NCBI RefSeq assembly: GCF_000769405.2
Contig: NZ_CP053439.1
Location: forward strand, 2,294,001-2,358,000
DNA: 64,000 bases
Reading direction: 5' to 3'
Origin: Rhizobium brockwellii
GTDB lineage: Bacteria > Pseudomonadota > Alphaproteobacteria > Rhizobiales > Rhizobiaceae
Positions 10,937 through 19,072 of the stretch are shown here, in pieces (the first letter of the stretch is position 1; each line of letters begins with the position of its first letter). A model generated the notes under the pieces. That model was given only the letters and a program-made list of their open reading frames with translations, did not search any database and was not told where the DNA came from. Made by a program: the position numbers and the translations under genes.

Positions 10937-11002
10937 TGGTTCCTCCATTGACGAGGCCCGACTGGCCTCGTCAAGTTTCCGTTTGGCGATCGATCCCATC
11001 TG

Positions 11003-11419
11003 TCAGGCAATGCTCAATTCGACATTGATATTGCCGCGGGTTGCTTTCGAATAGGGGCAGGTCCGGTGCGCTTCATCCACAAGCGCCCTTGCCAGATCCG
11101 CTTCGACGCCCGGCAGGCTGACCTTGAGGCGAGCCTGCAGGAAATAGTCGCCGTCGGTTGCCCCGAGATCGACCTCGGCGTTGACGGCGGCATCTGCAGG
11201 AAGCTTGACCTTCAGCTTGCCGGCAGCAATGCCGATCGCGCCGATGAAGCAGGCAGACCAGCCGGCGGCGAAAAGCTGTTCGGGATTGGTGCCGGCGCGG
11301 TTGCTGCCCGGAGGCGAAAGCTTGATATCAAGCTGGCCGTCGTCGCTGTGCGACGCGCCGTCGCGCCCGCCTGTCGTGTGGGTCTTGCCGGTATAGAGAA
11401 CCTTGTCGATCTTTGTCAT
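11003..11419 (-). CDS. ohr: Organic hydroperoxide resistance protein Ohr
   Basis: Thiol peroxidase of the Ohr/OsmC fold, 138 residues, reducing organic hydroperoxides through two redox cysteines. Both are visible: the peroxidatic Cys in SACFIGAIG and the resolving Cys in RTCPYSKATRGN. The N-terminal VLYTGKTHTTGGRDGASHS is typical of Ohr and not of OsmC. The start at 11419 follows AAGGAGTGTTCC. No OhrR regulator lies beside it; a perfect 12-bp palindrome about 80 bases upstream may be an operator. Confidence 0.94.
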   Translation of the reverse strand: MTKIDKVLYTGKTHTTGGRDGASHSDDGQLDIKLSPPGSNRAGTNPEQLFAAGWSACFIGAIGIAAGKLKVKLPADAAVNAEVDLGATDGDYFLQARLKVSLPGVEADLARALVDEAHRTCPYSKATRGNINVELSIA

Positions 11420-11497
11420 GGAACACTCCTTGTGTTGCGTCGCTCCAGGCGACTGGCCGCGGTGCGCGGCCGGGTTGACGGAGTGTGGTTTGACCGA

Positions 11498-11509
11498 CGG
11501 ATATATCCG
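11498..11509. promoter_or_regulatory. Perfect palindrome CGGATATATCCG upstream of ohr
   Basis: A 12-bp perfect inverted repeat lies 79 bases before the ohr start codon, between ohr and the histidine kinase gene. It is in the right place for an operator or core promoter, but it does not look like the published AT-rich OhrR sites, and an A+T core in a GC-rich genome can be palindromic by chance. Confidence 0.3.
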
Positions 11510-11610
11510 CCATGTTTCCGAAAACGCCCGAAATGTCACAAAACGTAGCATCCGCTATCGAGGACATCCTTACACACAAACATCTCGAAGTTTTGCGGCG
11601 CGCCCGAATG

Positions 11611-12933
11611 TCAGCGGATGGTGACTTCCGCGGCCAGTCCGCCACCGGCGCGATTGTAGAGCCGGAGCGACCCGCCAATCTTGGCCGTCAGCTGCTGGGC
11701 GATCGCAAGACCGAGACCGGTGCCGCCGGTCTCCCGGTTGCGGGATTGCTCCAGCCGGAAGAAAGGCTGCATGGCGGCTTCCAGCATATCGTCCGGAATT
11801 CCCGGCCCGCGATCCATGACTGATATGACGATATCGTTCTCGGCGCTGCGCTCGACGCTGATCTCGGCAGCACCGGCAAACTTCAGCGCATTGTCGATGA
11901 AGTTCGACAGGATACGGCGAAGAGCATGCGGCTTGGTGAAGGCAGCGCCCTGAACCAGGCCGACGACGGTGACGGCCTTTCCAGTATCCTGGTAGTCGTA
12001 GGCTATGCTGTCGATGAACGAGGCGAGATCGATGCGGGCGCTCTTCTCGCCATTGCCATGCGCACTGCGTGCATAGGCAATGCCGTCCTGAACGAGGCGC
12101 TGGATCTCGCCAAGATCGTGCACCAGCTTGTCTTTGTCAGGCGAATCCTCCGCCATGTCGGCGCGCAGCCGCATGCGGGTGATCGGCGTCTGCAGGTCAT
12201 GCGAGATGGCCGCCAGTATCTGGACGCGCTCTTCGAGGTAGTGGGCGATCCTCTCCCGCATCGCGTTGAACGCTCTTGCCGCATGCGCGACCTCGCTTGG
12301 CCCCGCCTCACTCATCGCCGGACCGTCCTTGTTCGGGTCAAGTGCATCGGCGGCGGCAGCAAGCTCGCCGAGCGGCTGGATCGCCTGGCGAACCGCGAAC
12401 CAGGTGCAGAGGATGAGCAGCACCATCTGGACGACGAAGACGTAGGGCAGCCATGCGGCAATCGGCATGACGCCCTTCGGCGTGACGTCGATAGTTAACG
12501 GGCTTCCGTCGCTGAGCGTCAGATGCGCCTGCAGCCGGTTCACATCGCCAGGAATTCGTTCGATCCGGATCGGAAAGCGGTGCCCGATGGCCTCCTCGAT
12601 CTTTCCTGAGATTTCCGCCCCTTTGCTTGACGTGTCAGGCACGCCGGGAAGGCCGGGCCCGAGCACGAAACGATAGTTGCCGCGGCTCAGCCGGTCGAGC
12701 AGATCGCCGCGCTCACCTGGCGGAAGCCGATCGAGAACCGCAATCGATGTTGCCACGTCATTTTCCAGCGTGCCGAGCATCACCGCCTTGGCCGACATGT
12801 ACCGCTCCATATAGAGCACACTGAAGGACAGCCCGTAGGCCAAGGCCAATCCGATCAGCAGGATCAGGAAGATCCGCGACCGCAACGTGCTCGGCCACGT
12901 CAGGCCCGAACGCAAGCGGACTGCCGCCTTCAT
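11611..12933 (-). CDS. EnvZ-type sensor histidine kinase
   Basis: 440-residue membrane kinase: TM1 at about 20-42, a periplasmic region of about 115 residues, TM2 at about 160-181, HAMP to about 235, then HisKA with phosphorylated His245 in ISHDLQTPITRMRLR and an HATPase with N-box RRILSNFIDNALKFAG and G-boxes DRGPGIP and GTGLGLA. The start overlaps the stop of the response regulator by 4 bases (ATGA). The periplasmic part has no recognisable ligand domain. Together with the regulator it is a normal OmpR/EnvZ-style pair; its likely targets lie just upstream (see the direct repeats at 14956-15040). Confidence 0.93.
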   Translation of the reverse strand: MKAAVRLRSGLTWPSTLRSRIFLILLIGLALAYGLSFSVLYMERYMSAKAVMLGTLENDVATSIAVLDRLPPGERGDLLDRLSRGNYRFVLGPGLPGVPDTSSKGAEISGKIEEAIGHRFPIRIERIPGDVNRLQAHLTLSDGSPLTIDVTPKGVMPIAAWLPYVFVVQMVLLILCTWFAVRQAIQPLGELAAAADALDPNKDGPAMSEAGPSEVAHAARAFNAMRERIAHYLEERVQILAAISHDLQTPITRMRLRADMAEDSPDKDKLVHDLGEIQRLVQDGIAYARSAHGNGEKSARIDLASFIDSIAYDYQDTGKAVTVVGLVQGAAFTKPHALRRILSNFIDNALKFAGAAEISVERSAENDIVISVMDRGPGIPDDMLEAAMQPFFRLEQSRNRETGGTGLGLAIAQQLTAKIGGSLRLYNRAGGGLAAEVTIR

Positions 12934-13670
12934 TGGCGTGGCTCCGATATCTCGACCGGAACCGAAAACACATAGCCTTCGCTGCGCACCGTCTTGATAT
13001 AGGTCGGTTCGCGCGCATCGTCGCCCAGCCGCTGACGCAACCGGCTGACCAGGAGATCGATCGAGCGATCGAAGAGTTCGGCGTCACGGCCCTGCGTCAG
13101 GCTCAGAAGCTGGTCACGATTGAGCACCCGCTGTGGGTGATCGATGAAGACGCGAAGCAGACGGTATTCGGCGCCGCTGAGCGCAATCGCGGTCCCTTCC
13201 TTGTCGAGAAGATGCCGGGCGACCGTATCGAGCCGCCAGTCACCGAAAGTCAGCAACTGTCCGGCCTCGCTGATCTGCAGGTTGGGCGGCAACATCCGCG
13301 TCCGCCGCAGAACCGCCTTGATGCGGGCGAGAAGCTCACGCGCAGCAAAGGGCTTGGGAAGATAGTCGTCGGCGCCCATCTCCAGACCGAGGATCCTGTC
13401 CATCTCGTCGGTGCGGGCCGTCAGCATCAGGATCGGGATCGCCTTGTGCCGGCCGGCGCGCAGTTCGCGGCACAGCACCAGCCCGTCGTCACCGGGCATC
13501 ATCACGTCGAGCACGATCAGGTCGACGGCATTGGCGTCGACAAAACTGCGCATCTGCCGCCCGTCGGCGGCAACGCTCGTACGCAGGCCGTTCTTCTGCA
13601 GGTAGCCCGATACCAGCTCGCGGATTTCGCGATCGTCATCGACGATCAGGATGTGATCGACATGATCCAT
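12930..13670 (-). CDS. OmpR-family response regulator
   Basis: 246 residues: receiver with acidic pocket ILIVDDD (8-13), phospho-acceptor Asp55 in DLIVLDVMMPG, switch Lys in LPKPF, then an OmpR/PhoB winged helix ending EPTYIKTVRSEGYVFSVPV. The DNA-recognition region DRSIDLLVSRLRQRLGDD is intact. It is translationally coupled to the downstream kinase. The neighbouring divergent promoter at 14847-15183 has two tandem 10-bp repeats, the usual binding pattern of this family. Confidence 0.95.
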   Translation of the reverse strand: MDHVDHILIVDDDREIRELVSGYLQKNGLRTSVAADGRQMRSFVDANAVDLIVLDVMMPGDDGLVLCRELRAGRHKAIPILMLTARTDEMDRILGLEMGADDYLPKPFAARELLARIKAVLRRTRMLPPNLQISEAGQLLTFGDWRLDTVARHLLDKEGTAIALSGAEYRLLRVFIDHPQRVLNRDQLLSLTQGRDAELFDRSIDLLVSRLRQRLGDDAREPTYIKTVRSEGYVFSVPVEISEPRQ

Positions 13671-13796
13671 ATTTCCCTATTCCCCATCGATAGAAGCGGC
13701 CGCGCCGGTCGCTTCGTTCCTGACCGAAGCGACAGACGCGACCTACGCATATTCCGCTGGCCGGAGCAACGAGGCGCTGCAACCGGCATCGTCGAC

Positions 13797-14846
13797 CTAG
13801 AAACGATCGACGTCTATGACCGCCTGCGCGAAAGCCTGCGGCGCTTCCTGAGGCAAGTTGTGGCCGATGCCGCCGCCGATCGTGCGATGCTCGTATTTTC
13901 CGGAGAATTTACCGGCATAAGCGGAAGGCTGCGGATGCGGCGCACCGTTTGCATCGCCCTCCATGGTGATGGTCGGCACCGAAATGACAGGCGTTGCGGC
14001 GAGAGTCGTCTCGTAGGCATCGTACTTGGCCTCGCCTTCGACAAGCCCCAAGCGCCAGCGATAATTGTGAATGACGATCGCGACGTGGTCGGGATTGTCG
14101 AAGGCAGCGGCCGATCTGTCGAATGTCGCATCGTCGAAGTTCCACTTCGGCGATGCCGTCTGCCAGATGAGCTTTGCGAAATCATGCGTGTTGCTCTCGT
14201 ATCCCTGACGACCGCGTTCAGTGGCGAAATAGAACTGGTACCACCAGGCAAGTTCGGCTTTCGGCGGAAGCGGCTTCTTGTTGGCCTCCTGGCTGCCGAT
14301 CAGGTAGCCGCTTACAGATACCATCGCCTTGCAGCGCTCGGGCCAGAGCGCCGCCATGATGTTGGCGGTCCGCCCGCCCCAGTCGTAGCCGGCAATGACA
14401 GCTTTCTCGATATCCAGCGCATCGAGCAGCGCGATCATATCGGCGGCGAGCGCTGACGGCTGGCCGTTGCGCGGCGTCTGGTCGTCCAGGAAGCGGGTCG
14501 TCCCGTAACCGCGAAGATAAGGCACGATCACCCTGTAGCCTGCCGCGGCAAGCAGCGGCGCGACATCGACGAAACTATAGATGTCATAGGGCCAGCCATG
14601 CAGCAGCAATACAACAGGGGCATCCGCCTTTCCCGCCTCGGCATAACCGATGTCGAGCACGCCTGCCTTGACCTGCTTCAGCGCTTCGAAGGACGTGTTG
14701 GTTCCGGGCTTTATAGCTGGCACCGATGCGGCAGTCGCAGACGACTGGGCGGCGGCCGTGCCGGCCACGCCGAATTCGACGGCCGCAAGGGCGATTGCCG
14801 TCATGCCGAAGAAACGGCGGCGGTGATGGTTGATTTGCTCTGACAT
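13797..14846 (-). CDS. Tat-exported alpha/beta hydrolase, epoxide hydrolase type
   Basis: 349 residues. The N-terminus carries a twin-arginine signal (HHRRRFFGMTAIALAA, cleavage probably after TAAAQ). The hydrolase core has HGWPYDIYSF (oxyanion loop), the nucleophile elbow AGYDWGGRTAN with Asp in place of Ser, and a late His in GGGIGHNLPQE. An Asp nucleophile with HGWP is typical of epoxide hydrolases and haloalkane dehalogenases; a Tyr-containing cap region (WYQFYFATERGRQGYE) favours epoxide hydrolase. It acts in the periplasm. It is divergent from dipZ across a regulatory region. Confidence 0.88.
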   Translation of the reverse strand: MSEQINHHRRRFFGMTAIALAAVEFGVAGTAAAQSSATAASVPAIKPGTNTSFEALKQVKAGVLDIGYAEAGKADAPVVLLLHGWPYDIYSFVDVAPLLAAAGYRVIVPYLRGYGTTRFLDDQTPRNGQPSALAADMIALLDALDIEKAVIAGYDWGGRTANIMAALWPERCKAMVSVSGYLIGSQEANKKPLPPKAELAWWYQFYFATERGRQGYESNTHDFAKLIWQTASPKWNFDDATFDRSAAAFDNPDHVAIVIHNYRWRLGLVEGEAKYDAYETTLAATPVISVPTITMEGDANGAPHPQPSAYAGKFSGKYEHRTIGGGIGHNLPQEAPQAFAQAVIDVDRF

Positions 14847-15183
14847 CGGTCTCTCCTGTCGAATGGATCACGGTCGCGAAAAGGCGCTCTACTTGTATCC
14901 CCGATATGTCGTAAGCAACCGTTTTTTGAATGCGGATGTAGCTTCCGGCCGCCTGGATACATTCCGATACAATCGCGCTGTGGTCGCATTGGCCGCAGCC
15001 GTTTCCTCGCCACCGCGGCAGTTTGTATCGCTTTGTATCGCCGCCGCCCTACCCCGACACTTCGGTACATTTTCCCGCAAAGCCGGACACATCGGGGATA
15101 CTTCCCACCGGCCATATCCCCGCCGTTGCTGGTTCAGGCCCCATCGCCGCCCAGAGCCCGATCAATCGGTTTCAAAGGAAACG
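14847..15183. promoter_or_regulatory. Divergent promoter region with tandem GATACA/TGTATC repeats
   Basis: This 337-base gap between the Tat hydrolase and dipZ holds no gene. It contains two tandem pairs: GATACA at 14956 and again at 14966, and TTTGTATCG at 15022 and again at 15032. In both pairs the period is exactly 10 bases, one helical turn, which is how OmpR/PhoB-type regulators bind. A single TGTATC at 14894 and GATAC at 15097 add half-sites near each gene. An OmpR-type regulator is encoded 1.2 kb away, so this is a good candidate operator region for it. Confidence 0.6.
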
Positions 15184-16962
15184 ATGATGACACTTCTGAT
15201 CATTGCCTATCTCGGAGGCGCGCTGACGATCCTCAGTCCGTGCATTCTCCCCATCCTCCCCTTCGTCTTCGCGCGTGCCGGACAGCCCTTCGTCAGGAGC
15301 ACGCTGCCGATGCTGGCGGGCATGGCCGCCACCTTCGCGCTGGTCGCCACACTTGCCGCAGTCGGTGGCAGCTGGGCCATTCGCGCCAATGAATATGGCC
15401 GACTTGCCGCCATCGTCCTGCTTGCGCTCTTCGGCGCAAGCCTACTTTCGCCGCGTTTCGCAAGCACGCTTGCCCGGCCGGTCGTCGACCTTGGCAACAA
15501 TCTTATCAACGCCACCGGCGGCGGGCGCGGTACCACGACAGTGAAGAGCGCGCTTCTTCTCGGCGTCGCCACCGGACTGCTCTGGGCGCCCTGCGCCGGT
15601 CCAATCCTCGGCCTTGTGCTGACCGGAGCTGCATTGCAGGGCGCCAATCTGCAAACGACCTTCCTGCTGATCGCCTATGCCGCCGGTGCTGCAAGTTCGC
15701 TTGCCGTCGCCCTGCTTGTCGGCGGCAAGCTCTTCGCCGCCATGAAGCGCTCCCTCGGGTTTGGCGACCGGATTCGCCAGGTGCTCGGCGCTGCCGTGCT
15801 GGCGGGTGTCGCCGTCATCGCGCTCGGCCTCGACACCAGCCTGCTCGCCCGGCTCTCCTATGCCAGCACCGCATCGCTGGAACAGGCCGTGCTCGACAGG
15901 CTGCATGCAAAGCCGCTCAGCGGCGCATCTTCCGAGCTAGCGAGCAACAAGGTGATGATCGCCGCAGCTGATGCGAAGAAACCCTTCCGCAGCGACTTGC
16001 CCGTCGAAGGCCGCGCCCCTTCGCTCGACGGCGCGGTAGAATGGCTGAACTCTGAGCCTCTCACCACAGAGCAGTTGCGGGGCAAAGTCGTCCTCGTCGA
16101 CTTCTGGACCTATTCCTGTATCAACTGCATTCGCACCATCCCCTATGTCAGGGCTTGGGCCGAAAAATATGCGGACCAGGGTCTGGTCGTCATCGGCGTC
16201 CACGCCCCAGAATTTGCCTTCGAGAAGAAGATCGACAACGTCAAGAGAGCGATCGGCGACTTCCAGATCGGATATCCCGTTGCGATCGACAATGACTACA
16301 GCATCTGGCGCGCCTTCGAAAACAGCTACTGGCCTGCCGCTTATCTGATCGATGCCAAAGGCCAGATCCGCTACCACCATTTCGGTGAAGGCAATTATAG
16401 CAGGACTGAAAAAGCCATTCAGGACCTGCTGCGCGAGGCCGGCAGCCAAACGACGGCGAGTGCGCCGGTCGTGCCGGATGCCAAGGGTGTGGAAGCAGGT
16501 CCTGATCTCGGCAATATCGGCTCGGGCGAAACCTATCTCGGCTACGAACAGGCGGCGAACTTCGCCTCTCCCGAAGGGCTGCAGGCCGATACGGCGAAAA
16601 ACTATTCGATCGCCGAACCCGGCCTCAATGGCTGGGGCCTGTCCGGAACCTGGATCGTCGGCCGGGATCAGGCGACGCTTGATCAGCCGGGCGGTGGCAT
16701 CACCTATCGCTTCAGCGCCCGCGACTTGCATCTCGTTCTTGGGCCTGGTGCCGGCGACAAGCCGATCCGCTTCCAGGTGAAGATCGACGGCAAGGCGCCA
16801 GGGCCCGACCACGGCTCAGACATCGATGCCGATGGCAATGGCACGGTGACCGCGACGAGGCTTTATCAACTTGTCCGCCAATCCGGCACGGTCGCCGCCC
16901 GCAACTTCGAGATCCGCTTCCTCGATCCCGGGCTGCAGGCCTACGCCTTCACATTCGGCTGA
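15184..16962 (+). CDS. dipZ: DipZ-type protein: CcdA membrane domain plus thioredoxin plus C-terminal jelly-roll domain
   Basis: 592-residue protein that passes electrons from cytoplasmic thioredoxin across the membrane to periplasmic thiols. The N-terminal CcdA/DsbD-like part has the paired Cys signatures SPCILPILPF (helix 1) and WAPCAGPILG (helix 4), with about six to seven helices up to residue 230. A periplasmic thioredoxin domain follows with CxxC at Cys312-Cys315 (YSCINCIRTIP). The last 150 residues (ETYLGYEQAANF onward) match the beta-rich C-terminal domain of DipZ. The start is the ATG at 15184 after AAAGGAAACG; the open frame further upstream crosses the promoter. It precedes a secreted hydrolase by 54 bases. 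Confidence 0.92.
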   Translation: MMTLLIIAYLGGALTILSPCILPILPFVFARAGQPFVRSTLPMLAGMAATFALVATLAAVGGSWAIRANEYGRLAAIVLLALFGASLLSPRFASTLARPVVDLGNNLINATGGGRGTTTVKSALLLGVATGLLWAPCAGPILGLVLTGAALQGANLQTTFLLIAYAAGAASSLAVALLVGGKLFAAMKRSLGFGDRIRQVLGAAVLAGVAVIALGLDTSLLARLSYASTASLEQAVLDRLHAKPLSGASSELASNKVMIAAADAKKPFRSDLPVEGRAPSLDGAVEWLNSEPLTTEQLRGKVVLVDFWTYSCINCIRTIPYVRAWAEKYADQGLVVIGVHAPEFAFEKKIDNVKRAIGDFQIGYPVAIDNDYSIWRAFENSYWPAAYLIDAKGQIRYHHFGEGNYSRTEKAIQDLLREAGSQTTASAPVVPDAKGVEAGPDLGNIGSGETYLGYEQAANFASPEGLQADTAKNYSIAEPGLNGWGLSGTWIVGRDQATLDQPGGGITYRFSARDLHLVLGPGAGDKPIRFQVKIDGKAPGPDHGSDIDADGNGTVTATRLYQLVRQSGTVAARNFEIRFLDPGLQAYAFTFG

Positions 16963-17016
16963 ACCTGAAACGCGTCAATATCCCGATCATCAACAATGAC
17001 CAAAGGAGTGATAGTC

Positions 17017-17775
17017 ATGAACAAACGTCTTCTTTTCACTGCAGCGCTTGCATTTGCCACCACCGCCATCGCGTTCGCAGCAGAGGCTGCCGCGGTCAAG
17101 AACATCGTGATCGTCCACGGCGCGCTGGCCGATGGCTCGGGATGGCGCAAGGCGACGGACATTCTCGAGAAGCGCGGCTTCAACGTCACCATCGTCCAGC
17201 AGCCCATTACCTCGCTCGACGACGATGTGGCGGCGACCAAGCGCGTTCTCGACCTTCAGGACGGACCGGTGCTGCTCGTCGGCCACAGCTATGGCGGCAT
17301 GGTCATCACCGAAGCCGGCAACGATCCCGCGGTCGCGGGCCTGGTCTATGTCGCGGCATTCCAGCCCGACAAGGGCGAAAGCCTGCTCAGCCTCGCCAGC
17401 TCGAAGCCCGCCGGCAGCATGGATATAAAGGAAACGAAGGACGGCAAATATCTCTATCTCGATCCGGGCGCCTTCGCCGCGGATTTCGCAGCCGACCTTC
17501 CGCAAGCCGAAGCCGATTTCATGGCAAAGTCACAGGTCTTCGCCGCAAAGCAGGCATTCTCCGCCAAGATCACTCAGCCGGCATGGCGGACGAAGAAAAG
17601 CTGGTCGATCGTCGCCACCGAGGATCGCTCCATCAACCCCGAGCTTGAACGCGACATGGCAAAACGTGCCGGAAGCGACGTGACTGAAATAAAGGCAAGC
17701 CACGCCGTCTTCGCATCCCAACCGGAAAAGGTTGCCGATGCGATCGAAACGGCAGCAAGGAAAGCCGGCGAGTAG
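17017..17775 (+). CDS. Exported alpha/beta hydrolase
   Basis: 252 residues with an N-terminal signal peptide (MNKRLLFTAALAFATTAIAF). The hydrolase fold begins at KNIVIVHGALADGSGW, has the nucleophile elbow GHSYGGMV with Ser, and a late His in KASHAVFASQPEKV. It belongs to the Abhydrolase_6 / salicylate-esterase-like group found singly in many Rhizobiales. The start at 17017 follows AAAGGAGTGATAGTC. It is the gene immediately downstream of dipZ and could be co-transcribed with it. Substrate unknown. Confidence 0.9.
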   Translation: MNKRLLFTAALAFATTAIAFAAEAAAVKNIVIVHGALADGSGWRKATDILEKRGFNVTIVQQPITSLDDDVAATKRVLDLQDGPVLLVGHSYGGMVITEAGNDPAVAGLVYVAAFQPDKGESLLSLASSKPAGSMDIKETKDGKYLYLDPGAFAADFAADLPQAEADFMAKSQVFAAKQAFSAKITQPAWRTKKSWSIVATEDRSINPELERDMAKRAGSDVTEIKASHAVFASQPEKVADAIETAARKAGE

Positions 17776-17816
17776 CGCGCGCAGCCAGGAATGTCCTCAG
17801 CAGTCGCGAGGATGAA

Positions 17817-17848
17817 GCCTCTGGTCGGAGGGCCACCCGACCAGAGGC
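17817..17848 (+). terminator. Hairpin after the exported hydrolase
   Basis: Perfect 12-bp stem GCCTCTGGTCGG / CCGACCAGAGGC with an 8-base loop, 41 bases after the stop codon. No T-run follows, so it may act as an RNA-stabilising 3' hairpin or with Rho. Confidence 0.6.
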
Positions 17849-17934
17849 GTGACGAAGTCGTCCCTCCCGGCCGAAATGTCGATCTCGTCGTCCCCGCCTC
17901 CCGCAGCCGAAGTCGGGCACCATTTATGCGTTCG

Positions 17935-17971
17935 TGTGACTATTCCATCAAAAAATGGAAGATAAGTCACA
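17935..17971. promoter_or_regulatory. Imperfect inverted repeat upstream of deoR-type gene
   Basis: TGTGAC then TTCCAT on the left mirrors ATGGAA then GTCACA on the right around a short A-run. The inner arms are symmetric; the outer arms are offset by three bases. It lies about 200 bases before the regulator start and could be its operator or a CRP-like site (TGTGA half-sites). Confidence 0.4.
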
Positions 17972-18173
17972 AATTCCCATTTCAAATTGCGGAGTTTCTC
18001 TATATAAAATTGCGACGATATCCCATGCTCTCGCAACCGGCTGGTGCAGAAGCTGTATCTCGGCGCAGATGCCGAATCGTGGATCGAGGAGCAAACGAGA
18101 TGGGAATGGCAGTCCCTTGTTAAATTTTCATCAGAACACTATTCCAGTCTAAACGATAAGGGAGACATGCGAT

Positions 18174-18896
18174 ATGGATAGTCGCAGGGGCCGGCGCATC
18201 GCAGTCTTATCCGAGGCCCTTTCACAACATCGCATTCTGCACATCAAGAATGCTGCCGAGATCCTGGGCGTCTCAGAGATGACGGTTCGGCGTGATGTCA
18301 GTGCCAATGCAGACCAATTCGCGTTCCTCGGCGGCCATATCGTTCCGGCTATCGAAGCGGAAAACGATCCTTATGAAATTTCCAAGGCAGCCGACAGTCA
18401 TGCAGCTGCAAAACGCCAAGTTTGCACACAAGCTGTTGATTACATTCACCATGATGATACGGTGTTTTTCGATTGCGGCACCACGTTACCCTATCTGGTC
18501 GATCTCCTCCCAGACCAAATTCACATAACGGCGATCTGTTACGCCATGAATGTCGCCGATCGTCTGACGCGAAAACCCAACGTTCGCCTTGTTATGCTCG
18601 GTGGTCTTTACCACCCAGCATCGGCGAGCTTTTTTGGTGCCACGGGGCTGGAAATGCTCGATCAGCTTGTGATTAACGTGGCATTTCTATCTGCAGCTGG
18701 TGTCGATGCCCGGCGGGGCGCAACCTGCGCGCATTTTCACGAAGCGGAGATCAAGAAAAAGGCGATGTCCCGGGCGCGAAAGAATATTCTTCTCGCCGAC
18801 AGCAGCAAAATCGGCAAGCTCAAGCCAGCCTTTTTCAGCGACATGAAGTCGTTCGATGTAGTCATCACCGAAAACGGCATGAACGATTTCGATTGA
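18174..18896 (+). CDS. DeoR-family transcriptional regulator
   Basis: 240 residues: a DeoR-type helix-turn-helix at about 20-45 (LHIKNAAEILGVSEMTVRRDV) followed by the sugar-phosphate-binding DeoRC fold with FFDCGTTLPYL, MLGGLYHPASASFFG and LLADSSKIGK signatures. Family members sense phosphorylated sugars and repress the adjacent catabolic operon. It lies just upstream of deoC and the sugar ABC system on the same strand. Its DNA is visibly less GC-rich than the flanking genes, which suggests that the regulator, at least, was acquired from elsewhere. I predict deoxyribose 5-phosphate as effector, from context only. Confidence 0.9.
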   Translation: MDSRRGRRIAVLSEALSQHRILHIKNAAEILGVSEMTVRRDVSANADQFAFLGGHIVPAIEAENDPYEISKAADSHAAAKRQVCTQAVDYIHHDDTVFFDCGTTLPYLVDLLPDQIHITAICYAMNVADRLTRKPNVRLVMLGGLYHPASASFFGATGLEMLDQLVINVAFLSAAGVDARRGATCAHFHEAEIKKKAMSRARKNILLADSSKIGKLKPAFFSDMKSFDVVITENGMNDFD

Positions 18897-18962
18897 GAGA
18901 TCCCGCATTTTTTCTGCGTCTGTCGAAATCTGAACTTGACGCAGCGGCGCGGTGATGCAAAC

Positions 18963-18977
18963 TTCACAAACAGTGAA
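18963..18977. promoter_or_regulatory. TTCAC-N5-GTGAA dyad in front of deoC
   Basis: A short perfect dyad with 5-base arms sits 96 bases before the TTG start of deoC, followed by an A-run and a further TCACATTTGA. It is well placed for the DeoR-type regulator encoded immediately upstream. Confidence 0.35.
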
Positions 18978-19072
18978 AAAAAAATCACATTTGAGCCAGT
19001 CGTGAAGCTTCCTCCGCGTGCATCTGCACTGATGGCAACAGGATCTTCACGCTCGGATCGGGAGGATTCTAG

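Larger units (their letters stand above)
17776..18173. other. Intergenic region between hydrolase and deoR-type gene
   Basis: It contains a strong hairpin just after the hydrolase and then a markedly A+T-rich segment from about 17925 to 18175 that must hold the deoR promoter. A long imperfect dyad at 17935-17971 lies in that segment. No gene is seen. Confidence 0.6.

Noticed and set aside
12933-14456. Plus-strand open frame of 507 codons over the response regulator and hydrolase
   Set aside because: It runs antisense to two genes with intact motifs; it is a shadow frame of GC-rich coding DNA.
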